Source of the DNA: an uncultured Faecalibacterium sp.
GTDB lineage: Bacteria > Bacillota > Clostridia > Oscillospirales > Ruminococcaceae
DNA length: 64,000 nucleotides
Direction of reading: 5' to 3'
NCBI GenBank assembly: GCA_934547065.1
Contig: CAKTEF010000009.1
Location: 9,334 to 73,333, forward strand
The notes under the pieces are model-generated. The model had not been told where the DNA came from and did no database searches. It saw only the letters and a program-made list of their open reading frames with translations. Shown piece by piece: positions 44,751 to 52,665 of this stretch. The position numbers and the translations under genes were made by a program. Position 1 is the stretch's first letter, and each line of letters begins with the position of its first letter.

Positions 44751-45414
44751 CGTCGCTGTCCTCCGCATCCAGAGTCACTTCGCCGGTCGCATCGGGGGCA
44801 TCCTTCCGGGCAAACCGGTCCAAAAAGCCGGGCACCGGCCGTTCGGGCTGATACTCCGTAAAGTCGCTCTCCGCTTCCTCCGGCGCGGGTGCCGCCTGCT
44901 TCCGGGCAGCCTTTGGCCCCTTGACCAGCCAGATGCCGCAGAGGATCAGCGCCACGCAGACCACGACCTCCGGCAGTTCGTCCATAACCAGATAGACCGC
45001 CCGCCACACAGGGCTGGTTTTGCCCCAGCGCCACAGCAGGTCGCCCAGGGTGCTCATGAGGATGTTGTTGTAGGCGATCATTGCACCGACAGCGATCAGG
45101 CACCAGCCCACCAGCTTGTGGCTGTCCAGCATCATCCGGGCCAGGCGCTTGTCCTGCGGGTCAAAGTGGACCAGATAATCGTCCTCCGGGGCGGTGCCCA
45201 TGCCGATCTGCGCCCGCAGGTTGAACGTGTCAAAAAAGCTGTACATGAACACGACCAGCAGCGCGAACATAATAGGCGAGAAGATCGCCGCCGCAATGCA
45301 GATGGCCGCTGCCATCAGCACCAGCGAAAGGCCGCGCTTCATATATCCCTGATACATCTGGCCTGCGCCGGGGATAAAGGCGAACAGCAGGGTCAGGATG
45401 CCATTTTTCTTCAT
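44731..45414 (-). CDS. TM2-like membrane protein
   Basis: 227 residues. Starts NGILTLLFAFIPGAGQMYQGYMKRG, the TM2-type pair of helices with GxGQxYxG, then three to four more spans and an acidic tail (DFTEYQPERPVPGFL). Third gene of an operon with an ECF-type sigma factor and anti-sigma factor; it may take part in envelope sensing. AGGGAACGATT precedes the ATG. Confidence 0.7.
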   Translation of the reverse strand: MKKNGILTLLFAFIPGAGQMYQGYMKRGLSLVLMAAAICIAAAIFSPIMFALLVVFMYSFFDTFNLRAQIGMGTAPEDDYLVHFDPQDKRLARMMLDSHKLVGWCLIAVGAMIAYNNILMSTLGDLLWRWGKTSPVWRAVYLVMDELPEVVVCVALILCGIWLVKGPKAARKQAAPAPEEAESDFTEYQPERPVPGFLDRFARKDAPDATGEVTLDAEDSDDGSKTE

Positions 45415-45424
45415 AATCGTTCCC

Positions 45425-45991
45425 TCATTTCTCTGTGTCTTGGGCCGTATCTGCGGCCTTTTGGGTCACACCGGAAAACAGCTTTTGCAACAGCGAGGTC
45501 CTCTCGCTGGCATAGCGGCGGTCCCGCCCGGTCTGCACGGGTTTCCCTGTGGGCGTTTGCTGTGCAGGGCGGGTGTCCTCCACCGGCTGGAACGGCAGGG
45601 CCGTTTCCCCGCTTTCTGTGCTGGTTTCCTGCTGGCTCTGGACCGTTGGATAGAGCATTTGCAGCTGGCTGCCAAACTGGGTGATCTGCCCCAGGGCACC
45701 GCTGCGCCACATCGTCAGTGCCAGCACCGCCGCCACACCGGCCACGGCTGCCCGGCCGTAAGTATTCTGCATCAGCCGTGCCCATACGCCGCCCATCACG
45801 GCGCTGCGCATCCCGCGGGGTGCGGTTTCCAGCGCATCCGCCGTCAGCAGGGCCGTGTAGCGGTCCATGCAGTGGTCACAATACGAAAGATGCTCGGCTG
45901 CTTCCAGCCGCCCCATCTCGTCCAGCTGCCCGTCCAGCAAGGCCTGCAGGCCCGCCTCCGTCATACAGCCGTCATCCCGAAACCATTCCAT
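45425..45991 (-). CDS. Zinc-finger anti-sigma factor
   Basis: 188 residues. The N-terminal anti-sigma domain has HLSYCDHC (His 34, Cys 38, Cys 41), the HxxxCxxC motif of ZAS proteins. One membrane span at about 76-92 (AVAGVAAVLALTMW), then a Gln/Thr/Ser-rich external part. It starts inside the sigma-factor gene (20-nt overlap), after AAAGGAGGATCGAGG, typical of sigma/anti-sigma pairs. It should hold the sigma factor at the membrane until an envelope signal arrives. Confidence 0.85.
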   Translation of the reverse strand: MEWFRDDGCMTEAGLQALLDGQLDEMGRLEAAEHLSYCDHCMDRYTALLTADALETAPRGMRSAVMGGVWARLMQNTYGRAAVAGVAAVLALTMWRSGALGQITQFGSQLQMLYPTVQSQQETSTESGETALPFQPVEDTRPAQQTPTGKPVQTGRDRRYASERTSLLQKLFSGVTQKAADTAQDTEK

Positions 45992-46505
45992 CCTCGATCC
46001 TCCTTTCCTGGCGGATCTGCTCCGCCAGCATCTTTTTTGCACGCCAGACCTGCGCTTCCACGGTTTTCTGGGGCCGCCCGCACAGTGCCGCCGCTTCGGC
46101 CGCCGTGTGCTGTTCCAGCAGCATCAGGCGGCAGGGCGTGCGGTAGGGTTCGCGCAGGTCCAGCACCCGCTGCGTCAGGCTCTCCTCGCCCAGCGCGTCC
46201 AGCACCTGCTGCTCCGGGTCCGACCCGGGCGGCGCATTTGCCAACGCCAGGATCTCGTCGCCGGGGGTGTTGACCCGCCGCACCCACGCGCTGCGCAGGT
46301 AATCCTTGGCTTTGTTGGCCGCAATGCGGGCCAGCCACTGTTTTTCGTATCCCGGCGGGCAGCGGTCAGCGGCCCGCCAGGCGGCCAGGAACGTCTCCTG
46401 GGCCAGGTCCTGGGCATCGCCCGGATCGGGCACCAGCTGATGGCAGACCGTGTAGACCAGGCCCTGGTACTTCTGTACCAATGCATCGAATTCCAATGTT
46501 GTCAC
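45972..46505 (-). CDS. ECF-type RNA polymerase sigma factor
   Basis: 177 residues. Region 2 has YQGLVYTVCHQLVPDPGDAQD and LAQETFLAAW; region 4 is TPCRLMLLEQHTAAEAAALCG through KTVEAQVWRAKKMLAE. The start is read as GTG 46505 because AAAGGAGGGGC lies about 11 nt upstream; a longer frame to 46541 has no site. Its target promoters are not visible here. First gene of the sigma, anti-sigma, TM2-like and membrane-protein operon. Confidence 0.88.
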   Translation of the reverse strand: MTTLEFDALVQKYQGLVYTVCHQLVPDPGDAQDLAQETFLAAWRAADRCPPGYEKQWLARIAANKAKDYLRSAWVRRVNTPGDEILALANAPPGSDPEQQVLDALGEESLTQRVLDLREPYRTPCRLMLLEQHTAAEAAALCGRPQKTVEAQVWRAKKMLAEQIRQERRIEDGMVSG

Positions 46506-46590
46506 AACGGCTTGCCCCTCCTTTCCTGCCGTCCTATTCATCCATACGGATCAACGGGCGGATTTCCTGCACAAAAAACAAAAAATATGC

Positions 46591-46596
46591 TATACT
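46591..46596 (+). promoter_or_regulatory. -10 box of birA
   Basis: TATACT, with only CTGCAC 18 nt upstream as a -35 box. Confidence 0.4.
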
Positions 46597-46627
46597 TTTA
46601 CTATATCACATTCCGGAGGTGGTTTCC

Positions 46628-47590
46628 ATGGCCCAAAGCACCCGGCAGGCCCTGCTGCAGGCACTTTCTGCCGCACAGGGGCGCTGCGTTTCCGGCCAGC
46701 AGCTGGCCCAGAGCCTGGGCGTGAGCCGCGCAGCCGTACACAAGGCGGCGCTGGCGCTTTCGGCCCAGGGCTATGCATTGGAATCCGCCCCCCGCCGGGG
46801 CTACCGGCTGGCGGGCGGCGACCCGTTCTGCACCGAGGCCGTGGGTCCCTATCCCGCACCGGTGCAGCTTTACGACACGCTGGAAAGCTCCAACCTGACG
46901 GCCAAGCAGCTGGCCATTGGGGGTGCGCCCCACGGCACGCTGGTCCTGACCGGCCACCAGCAGGCCGGGCGCGGGCGGCGGGGCCGCCGCTTTGAGAGCC
47001 CGGCGGGCAAGGGGGTATACTGCTCGGTGCTGCTCCGGCCCGGCTGCTCGGCCGCCGATGCCCAGAGCGCTACCATCAGCGCCGCCGTGGCCGTGGCCCG
47101 CGCCGTACACACCCTGTGCGGGCTGGAACTGGGCATCAAGTGGGTCAACGACCTGTACTACCAGGGCAAAAAGGTCTGCGGCATCCTGACCGAAGCCGGG
47201 ACTGACATGGAAAGCGGCCAGCTGGAATGGCTGGTGGTGGGCATTGGCCTGAACCTGACCACCACCCCCGCCGACTGGCCGGACGAGCTTGGCCGCACGG
47301 CGGGCAGTCTGTTCCCCGGCGGGCCCGCGCCGGTCAGCCGGGCGGCGCTGGCCGGGGCCATTGCGCGGGAGCTTCTGGCGCTCTGCCCCGGCTTCGACTG
47401 CCTGGATGAATACCGCGCCCGCTGCTTTGTACCGGGGCACTGGGTCACGGTCTGCACCCGCACCGAGACGTATGCCGCCCGCGCCCTTGCCATCGACGAC
47501 TGCGGCCGTCTGGTGGTGGAGCGGGAGGGAGGCCGCCGGGAGGCCCTGCTCCACGGCGAGGTCAGCATCCGCCCCACCGCCACCTTCTGA
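46628..47590 (+). CDS. birA: Biotin-[acetyl-CoA-carboxylase] ligase / biotin repressor
   Basis: 320 residues. N-terminal winged helix (CVSGQQLAQSLGVSRAAVHKA, residues ~18-38), then the catalytic domain with AGRGRRGRRFESPAGKGVY (biotinyl-AMP loop), KWVNDLYYQGKKVCGILTEA and the C-terminal SH3-like cap. It attaches biotin to carboxyl carriers and represses biotin genes. ATG after CCGGAGGTGGTTTCC. Confidence 0.93.
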   Translation: MAQSTRQALLQALSAAQGRCVSGQQLAQSLGVSRAAVHKAALALSAQGYALESAPRRGYRLAGGDPFCTEAVGPYPAPVQLYDTLESSNLTAKQLAIGGAPHGTLVLTGHQQAGRGRRGRRFESPAGKGVYCSVLLRPGCSAADAQSATISAAVAVARAVHTLCGLELGIKWVNDLYYQGKKVCGILTEAGTDMESGQLEWLVVGIGLNLTTTPADWPDELGRTAGSLFPGGPAPVSRAALAGAIARELLALCPGFDCLDEYRARCFVPGHWVTVCTRTETYAARALAIDDCGRLVVEREGGRREALLHGEVSIRPTATF

Positions 47591-47595
47591 ACATG

Positions 47596-47630
47596 AAAAA
47601 ACGCATCCCACGGTGGGATGCGTTTTTTTA
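47596..47630. terminator. Bidirectional terminator between birA and the acyltransferase gene
   Basis: AAAAACGCATCCCA with TGGGATGCGTTTTT, CGG loop. Confidence 0.85.
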
Positions 47631-48830
47631 CACCAATGGAGCCGGGACGGCTTCCAGTACCCGGATGCCCTCGGCTTCCATCACGGAGCGGAGCGCTTCC
47701 AGGCAGCCGGGTCTGCCCACCTTGTTCTCAATGCAGCAGGTCAGCACGCCGTGCAGGCTGGTGACCTCCATCGCCAGAGACGCGCCGTCCGGCAGAACCC
47801 AGGTCTGAAAATCGGTTAAGTAATCCTCTAATTCCTTGCTGTGGGGCAGCAGCGGGTTCCCGATATAGCTGACCCAGAAATCCGCCGGAAAGCCGCTGAT
47901 GTACTCGCCCATCTGGAACACTCGTTTTTTGATCCGCAGGGCCGCTTTCTGGCGGAACACCTGGTACACCCAGCCCATCTGCTCGGCCATCCGGAACAGC
48001 CGGCGCTCCGGGGCAAGGCTGGCCTGGATGTCCCGGTCCAGCTGGGCGGCAAAGCCGTGGAGCTTCGCCTGCGGTTCCAGCTTCAGCGGCAGCTGAAACG
48101 ACGCAATGCAGTTGTACAGGGCGTTGGGCACGCCCAGCGCCGCGCGGGTATCCGCTGCGTAGCTGTACACCAGCTCGTCCTTTTCCAGGTAGCGCTGGGC
48201 CGCCTGACAGGTCAGGCCCATCAGGGCGCTGAACGGCTTGATCCGTTCCCGCCGGGCCGCCTCGATCAGGCTCTGCTTGTCCAGCCGCAGGCGCAGGAAT
48301 TCCGGCTCGCCCTCGCTGATCTGGACCACGTCTTTTTTCAGGTCGTTCTTCACCTGGCTTTCCGGGTAGCGGGCCAGAAGCTCCTCCACATCATAGGGCG
48401 GGTCCGAGGCCAGCTTCCCGCAGGCAAAGCCCGCGCCGTACCGCAGGTTGCAGTACAGCTGGAGCAGCAGCGTCAGAAACGGCGAGCCGCCCCGGCCGTC
48501 GGCCAGGAAATGGAACCAGTCCAGGTACAGGGTATTTCCCTGCCAGCTGAGCGAAAAGAGGTAATCGTTCGTTTCCTCCGGGATCTTCGGCTGGCTGCTG
48601 CCCTGCCGCACCCGGCAGGGGGCATCGTTCGGCTCCAAACGGGCCTCCCGGCCCTGCCAGACCACATGGCTGAAATAGTATCCCGCCAGCGGGCGGGCGG
48701 CATCCAGCGCCTGTTGGAGCAGCGCCGGATCCACGGCATCCCGCAGCGAGGCCTGATACCGGCAGTACACTTGATTTTCGCGGTAGTAATACACGATGCC
48801 CTGAAACACCGCACGCTGTTCCGCATCCAT
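47628..48830 (-). CDS. Condensation-domain-like acyltransferase
   Basis: 400 residues. Chloramphenicol-acetyltransferase/NRPS condensation-like fold: WFHFLADGRGG holds HxxxDG (His 107, Asp 111, Gly 112), where the first His of the usual HHxxxDG is Phe. The DFWVSYIGNPLLP segment corresponds to the DFG-like latch. Alcohol acetyltransferase, PapA and stand-alone C domains share this fold. It starts 6 nt after the carrier-protein gene, so it probably takes an acyl or aminoacyl group from that carrier and passes it to a free amine or hydroxyl. Product unknown. Confidence 0.75.
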   Translation of the reverse strand: MDAEQRAVFQGIVYYYRENQVYCRYQASLRDAVDPALLQQALDAARPLAGYYFSHVVWQGREARLEPNDAPCRVRQGSSQPKIPEETNDYLFSLSWQGNTLYLDWFHFLADGRGGSPFLTLLLQLYCNLRYGAGFACGKLASDPPYDVEELLARYPESQVKNDLKKDVVQISEGEPEFLRLRLDKQSLIEAARRERIKPFSALMGLTCQAAQRYLEKDELVYSYAADTRAALGVPNALYNCIASFQLPLKLEPQAKLHGFAAQLDRDIQASLAPERRLFRMAEQMGWVYQVFRQKAALRIKKRVFQMGEYISGFPADFWVSYIGNPLLPHSKELEDYLTDFQTWVLPDGASLAMEVTSLHGVLTCCIENKVGRPGCLEALRSVMEAEGIRVLEAVPAPLV

Positions 48831-48836
48831 CCGGAG

Positions 48837-49079
48837 TTACCCCGCGTTTTCGGCCAGATAATCGGCCAGGTCGCTGATGGTCACAAAACTGCGCAGCTCC
48901 TTTTCCGGAATGCGCAGGCCGAACGTTTCTTCCAGATCGGCCACGATGGTCAGGATCTCCATGGACGACAGGTCCAGATCGTCCATCAGGGCACTGTTCT
49001 CGTTGACATCTTCGGGCGCGATCTCCGCCACATCCTCCAGAATGCCCAGGATCTGGGATACGATTTCTGCTCTCTGCAT
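48837..49079 (-). CDS. Stand-alone acyl/peptidyl carrier protein
   Basis: 80 residues, acidic four-helix carrier. DDLDLSSMEILTIVADLEETFG aligns with DxLGxDSLxxxEL of carriers; the phosphopantetheine serine should be Ser 39, and the usual Asp before it is Ser 38. Not next to fatty acid genes. Lying between two AMP ligases and a condensation-like enzyme it should hold the activated substrate. ATG 49079 follows AAAGGAAGATATTTTG; a TTG one codon earlier is an alternative. Confidence 0.85.
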   Translation of the reverse strand: MQRAEIVSQILGILEDVAEIAPEDVNENSALMDDLDLSSMEILTIVADLEETFGLRIPEKELRSFVTISDLADYLAENAG

Positions 49080-49263
49080 CAAAATATCTTCCTTTCCATG
49101 CGGAATTTTATGGCCCGCCCTGCGGGCACAGCTTCAGTATGCCACGGTGCTGCCCGGTTTTATCCACCGGGTGCGGCAATTCTCCTTTAATAATACCTGT
49201 TTCCGGCAGGAAATGCAACACAGAGCCGGAGCGCTTTTTTGTTTTTTGTACCAGAGCGCCCGG
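49080..49263 (-). promoter_or_regulatory. Gap with internal promoter before the carrier-protein gene
   Basis: Minus strand TTGCAT, 17 nt, TATTAT (49190-49218). After it lies AAAGGAGAA with no credible start at a fitting distance. GGCGC-type arms flank an A-rich stretch near 49222-49255. The carrier and acyltransferase can therefore be expressed apart from the ligases. Confidence 0.5.
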
Positions 49264-50736
49264 TCAACGGCGCAGCAGCTTTCCCATCGTGTTGCGGGGC
49301 AGCGGGTCTGCGCTGAACTCCACCGCTGTGATCCGCTTGTACAGCGGCAGGGTGCGGTTGAGCTCGGTGATAAACGCGCGCACCTCCGGCTGGCGGTCCT
49401 CGGCACAGCAGATCAGCGCACCGATCTTTTTGCCCATCTCCTTGACCACGCACTCCTGCACCGCCAGGCAAGCCGAGAGCTTCTGTTCCAGTTCTTCGGG
49501 GCTGACATTCTCGCCGCTGCCCAGGATGATCAGGTTCTTTTTGCGGCCCACCATATAGTAGTAGCCGTCCTCATCCTCGCGGGCCAGGTCACCGGTGTGG
49601 AGCCAGCCCTCTGCATCGATGATCTCAGCCGTGGCCTCCGGGTCCTTGTAGTAGCCCAGCATCACACAGCCGCCCCGGATGCAGATCTCGCCCGTTTCGT
49701 CCAGCTTATACTCACAATGGCCGTCCGGTCTGCCCAGGGCACGGATGTGGGGCTCCGCCTGTGCGTAGTTCACCAGGCCGTCGCCGCAGGTCTCGGTCAT
49801 CCCGTAGCACTGGGTCAGGTACATGCCGCTGTCCACCAGTTCCAGCAGCATCTGGGGGTCGAACATGGCAGAACTGCCGCAGGGGTTCCACAGGCCGTTC
49901 AGCTTTTCGGCCCGGCCGCGCTTGACCTCCTTGTAGATGGATTCCATCAGAACCGGGGCCACGGCAATGGAATCGCTGTGCATCAGGCCCAGATCCCGGT
50001 AAAAATTGCGTGCGTCGCTGCAAAGGTTCAGCGCCCAGCCCTTGAATGTCCAGGAGAACAGGCAGATGAACGTGGCCAGGTGGAACAGCGGCAGGATGCA
50101 GAAATTGCTCAAACAGTCGTTCCGGTCGTCCGGGAAGTGCTCATGCTTGAACGCCAGCATGTGATCGCCCATGGCAACGTGCAGGTGCATCACGGTAAAG
50201 AAGTTGCGCTCGGCCAGCATCACCGCCTTGCTGCGGCCCGTGGTGCCGGAGGTGAACATCAGCACCATCAGGCCGTTGGGGTCGATCCGCCGTTCCAGCG
50301 TGCCGGGGGCGGTGTCTTTCCACACATCCATGGGGCGCAGGCGGTCGCCGTAGGCAGCTTCCAGCTGGGCGCGGCAGCCGTAGTCCACACCGTCGTTCAG
50401 AATCAGGGCAGGGTCTGCCAGTTCCAGCTCCCAGCTCATCTCGTCCCAGGTCTTTTTCTGGTTCACCGTCACCAGCACCGCCCCGGCCAGCACGGCACCA
50501 AACGTGTTGACCCCGTACTCATAGCAGTTGCGGCTCAGCAGGGCCACCCGCTTGCCGCGGATGTCCGGAACATTCTGCTCGAACCAGGCGGCCGCCCGGC
50601 GGATATCCCGGGCATACGCACCGTAGGTCTTTTCCACCACGGTGCCGGTGGCATCGTCCACATAGCGGAACGCCACGTTCTGCGGAAACTCCTGTTCCAT
50701 GGTGCGGGTCACAAGCTCATACACGTTGTCGATCAT
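49264..50736 (-). CDS. Adenylate-forming acyl/aryl ligase (second copy)
   Basis: 490 residues of the ANL superfamily. P-loop FTSGTTGRSKAV, A5 YGMTETCGDG, hinge and adenylate motif GWLHTGDLAREDEDGYYYMVGR and the catalytic lysine in LPRNTMGKLLRR. The C-terminal 140 residues are nearly the same as in the ligase upstream, so the pair arose by duplication, while the pocket motif differs (TCGDG against LAGYG). It would activate an acid as the adenylate for the carrier or CoA. Substrate not predictable by eye. Start ATG 50736 after GGCAGGGAAC. Confidence 0.85.
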   Translation of the reverse strand: MIDNVYELVTRTMEQEFPQNVAFRYVDDATGTVVEKTYGAYARDIRRAAAWFEQNVPDIRGKRVALLSRNCYEYGVNTFGAVLAGAVLVTVNQKKTWDEMSWELELADPALILNDGVDYGCRAQLEAAYGDRLRPMDVWKDTAPGTLERRIDPNGLMVLMFTSGTTGRSKAVMLAERNFFTVMHLHVAMGDHMLAFKHEHFPDDRNDCLSNFCILPLFHLATFICLFSWTFKGWALNLCSDARNFYRDLGLMHSDSIAVAPVLMESIYKEVKRGRAEKLNGLWNPCGSSAMFDPQMLLELVDSGMYLTQCYGMTETCGDGLVNYAQAEPHIRALGRPDGHCEYKLDETGEICIRGGCVMLGYYKDPEATAEIIDAEGWLHTGDLAREDEDGYYYMVGRKKNLIILGSGENVSPEELEQKLSACLAVQECVVKEMGKKIGALICCAEDRQPEVRAFITELNRTLPLYKRITAVEFSADPLPRNTMGKLLRR

Positions 50737-50783
50737 TGTCGGTTCCCTGCCTTTCAACTTCTGTCAGGTGTTTGGGGCGGACA

Positions 50784-52289
50784 TCATTTGCGCAGCAGCT
50801 TTCCCAGGGCGTTGCGGGGCAGCGGCTCGGCGCTGAACTCCACCACCGAGATCCGCTTGTACAGCGGCAGGGTGCGGTTCAGCTCGGTGACAAAGGCACG
50901 GACTTCGGGCTGGTCGGCCTCATCGCAGCAGACGATGGTGCCGATCTTCTTGCCCATCTCCTTGACGATGCACTCCTTGATCCTGCCGCACTTGCCCAGC
51001 AGCTTTTCCAGTTCTTCGGGGCTGACGTTCTCGCCGCTGTCCAGGATGATCAGGTTCTTCTTCCGGCCGGTCATATAAATGTAACCCTCTGCGTCCTCAC
51101 GGGCCAGGTCGCCGGTGTGGAGCCAGCCCTCGGCATCGATCACCTCGGCGGTGGCTTCCGGGTCCTTGTAGTAGCCCAGCATCACGCAATCGCCCCGCAC
51201 GCAGATCTCGCCGCTTTCATCCAGCTTGACCTCACAGAAGCCGTCCGGCTTGCCCAGGGCGCGCAGATGGTCGCCGTCCTGCGCAAGGTTCAGCAGGCCG
51301 TAACCGGCCAGCTCGGTCATGGAGTAGCACTGGTTGATGTAAAAGCCGTGCTCCGTGAGGTACTTGAGGATCTGCGGATCCAGGATGGCGGAGGAGCAGC
51401 TGAGGTTCCACAGGCCGTTCAGGCGGTCCTGGTGGCCGCGCTTGATCTCATTATACACCATTTCCACCAAAACGGGAGGGGTAGACATGGCATCGCTGTG
51501 CATCAGGCTCATATCCCGGCGCAGATCGCGGGCATCGCAGCACAGGTTCAGCGTCCAGCCCTGGATGCCGTACACAAAATAGCAGATGAAGCCCGCCAGG
51601 TGGAACATGGGCACCAGCGTAAAGTGGGCGATGGGCTGTTCCAGCGGAGCGGTCAGCTTGCGGGCATACTCCGGGATCACGCCCTGACCGTTGATGTACA
51701 TTTTGGTGGCGGCAAAGTAGTTTTTCTCCGAGAGCATCACGCCCTTGCTGCGGCCGGTGGTGCCGGAGGTGTACATCAGCATCAGCAGGCCATTGGGGTC
51801 AATGCGGTTCACAAGCTCTGCCGGGGCGCTGCCGTTCCACACATCCATGGGGCGCAGCTTTGCGCCGTAGGCGGCTTCCAGCTGGCCGCGGCAGCCGTAG
51901 TCGATGCCGTCGTTCAGGATCAGGTCCGGCTCCACCTGGCCCAGCTCATATTCCAGCTCGGCCCAGGTCTTGCCCTGGTTCAGCGTGACCAGCACCGCAC
52001 CGGCCAGCATGATGCCAAAGGTGTTCACGCCATACTCATAGTTGGTGCGGCTCAGGATCACGACCTTTTTGCCCTTGCACTCGCCCAGCTCCTTTTGCAG
52101 GTAGCCAGTCATCCTGCAGATATCTTCCACGAACTGTGCATAGCTCTTTTCTACCACGGTATCCGTGCCCTGCACATAGCGGAACGCGGGGCGCTCGGCA
52201 TAGTTCTCTTTCATGGCGCGGACCATATCATAAACCGTCATGGGCATGTTCTCGGCAGTCATGGCCTGATAATAAGCATTGTTTTCCAT
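50784..52289 (-). CDS. Adenylate-forming acyl/aryl ligase (first copy)
   Basis: 501 residues. ANL fold with P-loop YTSGTTGRSKGVML at 173-186, YSMTELAGYG, the GWLHTGDLAREDAEGYIYMTGR hinge and Lys 497 in LPRNALGKLLRK. Paralogue of the next gene; the two sit 47 nt apart. It may load the carrier with a different acid. RBS AGGGAGTGTGCAACA sets the start at 52289. The gene begins the operon behind TTGCAT/TATACT. Confidence 0.85.
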   Translation of the reverse strand: MENNAYYQAMTAENMPMTVYDMVRAMKENYAERPAFRYVQGTDTVVEKSYAQFVEDICRMTGYLQKELGECKGKKVVILSRTNYEYGVNTFGIMLAGAVLVTLNQGKTWAELEYELGQVEPDLILNDGIDYGCRGQLEAAYGAKLRPMDVWNGSAPAELVNRIDPNGLLMLMYTSGTTGRSKGVMLSEKNYFAATKMYINGQGVIPEYARKLTAPLEQPIAHFTLVPMFHLAGFICYFVYGIQGWTLNLCCDARDLRRDMSLMHSDAMSTPPVLVEMVYNEIKRGHQDRLNGLWNLSCSSAILDPQILKYLTEHGFYINQCYSMTELAGYGLLNLAQDGDHLRALGKPDGFCEVKLDESGEICVRGDCVMLGYYKDPEATAEVIDAEGWLHTGDLAREDAEGYIYMTGRKKNLIILDSGENVSPEELEKLLGKCGRIKECIVKEMGKKIGTIVCCDEADQPEVRAFVTELNRTLPLYKRISVVEFSAEPLPRNALGKLLRK

Positions 52290-52372
52290 TGTTGCACACT
52301 CCCTGTCATTCAGCACATTTTTTATCCCCTGCGTTTTCCTGCATTGGAAGCAACTGGGGGCATCTATGGCTC

Positions 52373-52401
52373 AGTATACCGCACTGTCCCGCTAAATGCA
52401 A
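52373..52401 (-). promoter_or_regulatory. Promoter of the ligase-carrier operon
   Basis: Minus strand TTGCAT, 17 nt, TATACT: the same unusual -35 box as the internal promoter at 49190-49218. Upstream there are repeated TTGCA/TGCAA words (52410-52490), possible binding sites. Confidence 0.6.
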
Positions 52402-52543
52402 GATTTAATTGCACAACAACGCAAGCTAAAGTTGCCTATCTTTTGTGCAGCCGCATGTAAATCCTGCCTTTCGTTGCACCTGCGCGGTGGATGTGGTACA
52501 CTTTTTTCAGGTTCCGGCTGCGCACCGGATGCGGCACGTTTCA

Positions 52544-52572
52544 TTGACAGAACCACCAAAATGCATTATACT
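52544..52572 (+). promoter_or_regulatory. Promoter of the acyltransferase-3 gene
   Basis: TTGACA, 17 nt, TATACT, diverging from the ligase operon promoter about 170 bp away. Confidence 0.75.
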
Positions 52573-52665
52573 TAATTATAAATATCCTTATTTTTTAACA
52601 AACCGCGCCAAAATTACGGCATTCTGCCATCCGGGGTGATCTGCGGCGCAAAGGAGGACCTTTTC

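Noticed and set aside
49100..49180. Small TTG-started peptide gene before the carrier protein
   Set aside because: The AAAGGAG site lies only 2 nt from the TTG, too close, and the 24-codon product shows no pattern.
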